Of a stretch of DNA of 8,469 bases, positions 5,504 through 8,469 are shown piece after piece. Source of the DNA: Solobacterium sp. (GTDB lineage: Bacteria > Bacillota_I > Bacilli_A > Erysipelotrichales > Erysipelotrichaceae); assembly GCA_017536845.1 (NCBI GenBank), contig JAFWCP010000096.1, positions 1-8,469 on the forward strand, in the 5' to 3' direction. Under the pieces are notes generated by a model that searched no databases, was not told where the DNA came from, and saw nothing but the letters and a program-made list of their open reading frames with translations. The position numbers and the translations under genes were made by a program. Each line of letters opens with the position of its first letter. The first letter of the stretch is position 1.

Positions 5504-6459
5504 ACAGGGCAGATCTGTTATCCCTCTGTGAAGAATACAACGCCTATCTGAGGGACTGCGAAGTTGTGTACAAGGCATGGGATTCAAGGTATTTCTATCC
5601 CCTGATTGCCTATATCCACCTGCTCAAGCAGGTGGAACCCAATAAGGAAATGCTGGAGATCTGCACGAAGATCCTCAATGACAACAGCGCCTGGTACTCC
5701 CCATTCCGCTCAGACAGCCGGCAGATTGCGCTGGCCATGCTGTGTACGTCGGCTGACCCGGCCGTGCTGATGCTCAACGCCAGGGATTTCTACAATAAAC
5801 TGTACAGCCGCGTGCCTTCGGGTTCTTACCTGAGTGCTTTGTCCCTGATGGCTGCCGAACGCATTCCGCCCTCTGAGTTTGACCAGGTTGCGGATGAAAC
5901 AACGTACTGCTATGAACACATGGTGGATGACCACTTCTGGCTGACCGGCCGCGAAGATGTCATCTTTGCCGGTTTCCTTGCCATGGAGAAGAAAGACTGG
6001 CAGCTGATCCTGACCGATGCCGAAAAATGCTTTGCCAGGCTGCGTCCGGAATTCCGTTTCAGCGGCAATGTCCTGCAGCTGATCTCGCAGAACCTGGCCC
6101 TGTGCCCGGGGACAAACGAGCAGCGCTGCCTTAATTTCCTGCAGCTGGTCGACCTGCTGAAAAACCGCGGCGTCAAGGTGAAGAAGAGCTATGAACTGGG
6201 CGGGATGGCATTGCTTGCCAATGTTTCCCTTGACCTGAATGAAGTCGCCGACAGCATCACCTTCGTGCTGGACTATCTTGACCGCCAGCAGGGATACGGC
6301 ATCCTCAGCAGCTACCGTACCTTCCGCCTCATGCATGCGGTCATGATCACGGCGCTTTACCACATGAATGCGTCGCTGGAGATGATGGGCGCCATGATCG
6401 TCAGCGTGCTTGTACAGATCCAGCAGGAAAGGGCGGCTGCGGCAGCCGCGGCGGCGTAA
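5500..6459 (+). CDS. DUF4003-like protein with a C-terminal octa-alanine tail
   Basis: The 319-residue protein is predicted mostly alpha-helical with no signal peptide or catalytic motif. A segment around DHFWLTGREDVIFAGFLAM (147-165 approx.), followed by leucine- and glutamate-rich helices, resembles the DUF4003 family of Firmicutes, whose role is unknown. I assign this from memory of the family pattern, so it is not certain. The most striking feature is the end, QQER followed by eight alanines and TAA. The codons are mixed (GCG, GCT, GCA, GCC), so it is not a simple triplet repeat. ATG overlaps the preceding stop by ATGA, with AAGGGGG (5486-5492) as ribosome binding site. The position inside the phosphatase/phosphodiesterase operon suggests co-expression, not a demonstrated partnership. 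Confidence 0.8.
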   Translation: MNRADLLSLCEEYNAYLRDCEVVYKAWDSRYFYPLIAYIHLLKQVEPNKEMLEICTKILNDNSAWYSPFRSDSRQIALAMLCTSADPAVLMLNARDFYNKLYSRVPSGSYLSALSLMAAERIPPSEFDQVADETTYCYEHMVDDHFWLTGREDVIFAGFLAMEKKDWQLILTDAEKCFARLRPEFRFSGNVLQLISQNLALCPGTNEQRCLNFLQLVDLLKNRGVKVKKSYELGGMALLANVSLDLNEVADSITFVLDYLDRQQGYGILSSYRTFRLMHAVMITALYHMNASLEMMGAMIVSVLVQIQQERAAAAAAAA

Positions 6460-6461
6460 CC

Positions 6462-7280
6462 GTGTCAGACTATACAGTCAGAAAAGAACAGGCCGGCCTT
6501 GCCGTCAAGACGCTGCTGGCGGAAACGCTGGGGCTTTCCCGGCGGGAAATCTCCCGGCTCAACAGTGCCCGCGGGATCCTGGTCAACGGCGAAAGCGTCC
6601 GGCTGACCGAAATCCTCAGCGAAGGGGATGCCATCACCCTTGTCTTTGCGGAAAAGGACCTCAAGAAACAGCAGTTGCTGGACGGGAAGCCGGAGATCCT
6701 GTATGAAGACAGAAACCTGGTCATTGTGAACAAGCCCTGCGGCATGCCCTGCCATGCGTCGAAGGAGCACCAGGGTGATGACATGGGCACCGTGCTGCAG
6801 AAATACTACGGCAATTCCTTCCGCATCCGGCCGGTGGGACGGCTGGACAAGGAAGTCAGCGGCGCCATGCTGTATGCGAAAAACCAGAATACGGCAAAGG
6901 AGCTGTCCAAGGACCAGGATGAAGCGGCTGTACGCAAGGAATACCTTGCCTTTGTGGAAGGGTCGTTCCATCAGAAGAGAGGCAATCTCAGCTACTTCAA
7001 CGATGACGGGAAGCACTGTTCCACCGATTATGAACTGGTGGAAAAATATGACGGTTATTCGCTTCTGAAGGTGCGGATCAAAACCGGCCGCACCCACCAG
7101 ATCCGGGAGGGCATGGCAAGGTTTTCCCATCCGCTGCTGGGCGATGCCCGCTACGGCGGCAGCCGGGAAAAGATTGCCCGCACAGCGCTGCACTGCGCAA
7201 GGATTACGATTAAGACAGGCAAAGACAGCATCACGGTCACGTGCCCCATGCCATCTGACATGGAAGCGCTGCGGCAGTGA
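6462..7280 (+). CDS. RluA-family pseudouridine synthase with S4 domain
   Basis: This 272-residue enzyme has an N-terminal S4 RNA-binding region (about 15-63, including LSRREISRL and GILVNGESV) and a catalytic domain. The domain shows IVNKPCGMPCH (88-98), the active-site segment RPVGRLDKEVSG (123-134) with catalytic Asp129, TGRTHQIREG (208-217), HPLLGDARYGG (223-233) and LHCARI (243-248). It isomerises uridine to pseudouridine in rRNA or tRNA; the site cannot be told from sequence. The active-site segment has Gly where many RluA proteins have His, and KEVSG in place of DxTSG. Translation starts at GTG 6462, 2 nt after the preceding stop, with no clear Shine-Dalgarno and a GC-rich hairpin (6433-6449) just upstream, so it probably depends on ribosomes finishing the upstream gene. 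It is the last gene of the operon. Confidence 0.92.
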   Translation: MSDYTVRKEQAGLAVKTLLAETLGLSRREISRLNSARGILVNGESVRLTEILSEGDAITLVFAEKDLKKQQLLDGKPEILYEDRNLVIVNKPCGMPCHASKEHQGDDMGTVLQKYYGNSFRIRPVGRLDKEVSGAMLYAKNQNTAKELSKDQDEAAVRKEYLAFVEGSFHQKRGNLSYFNDDGKHCSTDYELVEKYDGYSLLKVRIKTGRTHQIREGMARFSHPLLGDARYGGSREKIARTALHCARITIKTGKDSITVTCPMPSDMEALRQ

Positions 7281-7293
7281 AACTGTCTTTTTT
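7273..7293 (+). terminator. Terminator of the phosphatase/pseudouridine synthase operon
   Basis: GGCAGT (7273-7278) can pair with ACTGTC (7282-7287), including one G-U pair, around a GAA loop, followed by six T. The TGA stop of the synthase gene is within the stem and loop. The stem is short, so strength is uncertain. Confidence 0.5.
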
Positions 7294-7294
7294 C

Positions 7295-7310
7295 CTGCCC
7301 GGGCGGGCAG
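7295..7310. other. GC-rich hairpin between operon terminator and next promoter
   Basis: CTGCCCG and CGGGCAG form a strong inverted repeat with a 2-nt centre (6 bp with a 4-nt loop is more realistic). It has no following T run, so it is not an intrinsic terminator by itself. It abuts the -35 region of the next gene and could strengthen the preceding terminator or be an operator. Confidence 0.4.
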
Positions 7311-7339
7311 TACACAGGATGTGAAAAAGCAGGTATACT
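7311..7339 (+). promoter_or_regulatory. Promoter of the surface-protein gene
   Basis: TATACT (7334-7339) matches the -10 consensus at 5 of 6 positions, and TACACA (7311-7316), a 4-of-6 -35 box, lies 17 bp upstream. The predicted start near 7346 leaves a leader of about 18 nt with AGGAGGA (7350-7356) before ATG 7364. Confidence 0.45.
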
Positions 7340-7363
7340 GATGGCAAAGAGGAGGACAATTGT

Positions 7364-8469
7364 ATGAAGCGGATTCTTCACAGTTTATTATCATTCTTTG
7401 TGATCATGGCGATGTTCACCGCCAGAGTTTCGGCCAAAGAGGTTACAATCACATTCGTCCTTGGCAAAGGGACGCTGGACGGCCGGACCGGCACATTTAC
7501 GGAAACCGTGTCCACGGAAGCCTCGGTTGCCTCAAGCATGTACGGGATCGGCGGGGTGGTCGATGTGTATCTTGATGATGAACTCTACGGCTTTGCCGGC
7601 TGGAGCCTGTCTCCTTCCGGTGCTGTCGTCTATTCGCCGGAGGAGTTCTGGGACCTCTATCCCAGCCATGACATGACAGTGTATGCGGTCTATGATGAAA
7701 AATACCAGATGACCTTTGATTTCGGCGTCGGCAAGTGGTTTGATCAAACCGGCTACTGCCCCAATGTTGTAAGGGGCAGGACATACGACTTCTCCATGGT
7801 CCATCCCGAGCCGCTGGAGCCCGGCTATGCCTTTGCCGGCTGGTCGTATGACGGCGTCAATCCGGAAGTTTCCACCTTTGAACTGAAGAACATGTCATTC
7901 CATTCCGAAATGGCCCTGATTGCCGTATACAAAGAAGCGGTGGATGTGACCTTCTGGTCCAATGAAGGCTATTTCTTTGACGGGAACGAAAAGACCATCT
8001 CAAAGACGGTAAAGGCACCGAAAGGGTATCCCATCCAGCTGGATGTGATGGTGTATGATGACTATCCCCAGGCAGTCCACACCGGCTGGAACATCAACGG
8101 TGACATCGTTGATGACTTTGACCTGCAGTATACGGTGTTTACCGAGCCGGCCAATGTCTTTGCGGTTTTTGAAGATGCAAACCCAATCACCAAGATCAAT
8201 GTGCAGGATACATTTGAAATGAAGCTCGGTGAAAGCATCGGCCATCTGGCGGAAGTGCTGCCGGAGGACAACAACGGATATCTCTTTTACGCCACCAGCC
8301 GTGATGCGGCCATCGTCAAGGTATCCAGCCACTACGCCTACGTGGAACTGACAGCGGTCGGGCTGGGCACCTGCCAGGTGCGTCTGGCCGTCATCGGCCG
8401 TGACGGCAGCTATGTGGACAAGCTTATCACGGTCCATGTTACCGGCAGTGATGACCCGGCCGCCTGCAA
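7364..8469 (+). CDS. Secreted repeat-containing surface protein, N-terminal 368 residues (gene continues beyond right edge)
   Basis: The frame is open to the window end, so only the first 368 residues are seen. A classical signal peptide (charged MKR, hydrophobic core to about residue 20, VSA then cleavage after Ala24) sends it out of the cell. Three repeats of about 80 residues follow (27-110, 115-189, 194-270). Each begins with a V/M-T-F strand and has a central (F/H)(A/T)GW (77-80, 157-160, 239-242) and a closing AV(Y/F). This is the pattern of the InlB B-repeat / Listeria-Bacteroides flg_new family. Residues 274-360 look like a Big2-type bacterial Ig domain (KINV ... DAAIVKVS ... AVGLGTCQVRLAV ... 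ITVHVTG). Such proteins are cell-surface adhesin-like or stalk proteins, so an anchoring signal is expected beyond the window. The start has AGGAGGA at 7-nt spacing. The gene has its own promoter and seems functionally unrelated to the upstream operon. Confidence 0.88.
   Translation, partial: MKRILHSLLSFFVIMAMFTARVSAKEVTITFVLGKGTLDGRTGTFTETVSTEASVASSMYGIGGVVDVYLDDELYGFAGWSLSPSGAVVYSPEEFWDLYPSHDMTVYAVYDEKYQMTFDFGVGKWFDQTGYCPNVVRGRTYDFSMVHPEPLEPGYAFAGWSYDGVNPEVSTFELKNMSFHSEMALIAVYKEAVDVTFWSNEGYFFDGNEKTISKTVKAPKGYPIQLDVMVYDDYPQAVHTGWNINGDIVDDFDLQYTVFTEPANVFAVFEDANPITKINVQDTFEMKLGESIGHLAEVLPEDNNGYLFYATSRDAAIVKVSSHYAYVELTAVGLGTCQVRLAVIGRDGSYVDKLITVHVTGSDDPAAC
7442..8173 (+). repeat. Three tandem InlB/flg_new-like repeats within the surface protein
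   Basis: The repeats are diverged at DNA level, but the core TTTGCCGGCTGG is identical at 7592-7603 and 7832-7843, exactly 240 bp (80 codons) apart. The third unit keeps only the GGCTGG half (HTGW). This supports old tandem duplication with strong protein-level constraint. Confidence 0.75.

Noticed and set aside
5710..6363. 217-codon minus-strand open frame inside the DUF4003-like gene
   Set aside because: The sense gene is in a tightly overlapping operon; the antisense frame has no own signals.
6465..7394. 309-codon open frame antisense to the pseudouridine synthase
   Set aside because: The sense strand has complete RluA and S4 motifs; the antisense protein shows no recognisable domain, and such long shadows arise from codon bias.

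Overview
The window looks like chromosomal DNA of a moderately GC-rich (about 50%) Bacillota bacterium. The evidence is strong AGGAGG-type ribosome binding sites, extended -10 promoters, and several protein families common in Firmicutes: a DegV-family lipid-binding protein, a Mbeg1/DUF2974-type hydrolase, a Y_phosphatase3 tyrosine phosphatase and a DUF4003-type protein. A gut Erysipelotrichia or Clostridia relative would fit, but no rRNA or other marker gene is present, so this is only an inference. I saw no phage, IS element, tRNA, rRNA or CRISPR array.

Layout, left to right. (1) At 1-484 the 5' part of a minus-strand gene of unknown function runs off the left edge; its promoter lies in the 241-bp intergenic region. 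(2) That region also holds two inverted repeats and the extended -10 promoter of a divergent plus-strand gene (726-2210), a 494-residue alpha/beta-hydrolase-like protein with a GHSKGG nucleophile elbow. (3) This gene converges on a minus-strand DegV-family gene (2251-3096), and the two share a bidirectional hairpin terminator. (4) Divergent from degV, a calcineurin-like metallophosphoesterase (3242-4180) ends in a terminator that contains its own stop codon. (5) Directly after it an extended -10 promoter appears to drive a tight operon: tyrosine phosphatase (4221-5018), YfcE/YsnB-type phosphodiesterase (5015-5503), DUF4003-like protein (5500-6459) and RluA-family pseudouridine synthase (6462-7280). 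The first three overlap by ATGA and the last starts 2 nt after the preceding stop. (6) After a terminator, a secreted surface protein begins at 7364. It has a signal peptide, three InlB/flg_new-like repeats and a Big2-like Ig domain, and runs off the right edge.

Three phosphatase or phosphoesterase genes of two unrelated folds sit in a row from 3242 to 5503, followed by an unknown-function gene and an RNA-modifying enzyme. Their co-transcription is readable from the overlaps; a shared pathway is not. The most unusual details are a possible leaderless mRNA for the tyrosine phosphatase, a genome-encoded C-terminal eight-alanine tail on the DUF4003-like protein that resembles an RqcH Ala-tail degron, and a paired inverted-repeat arrangement at the hydrolase promoter. 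I did not find a convincing new multi-gene system.
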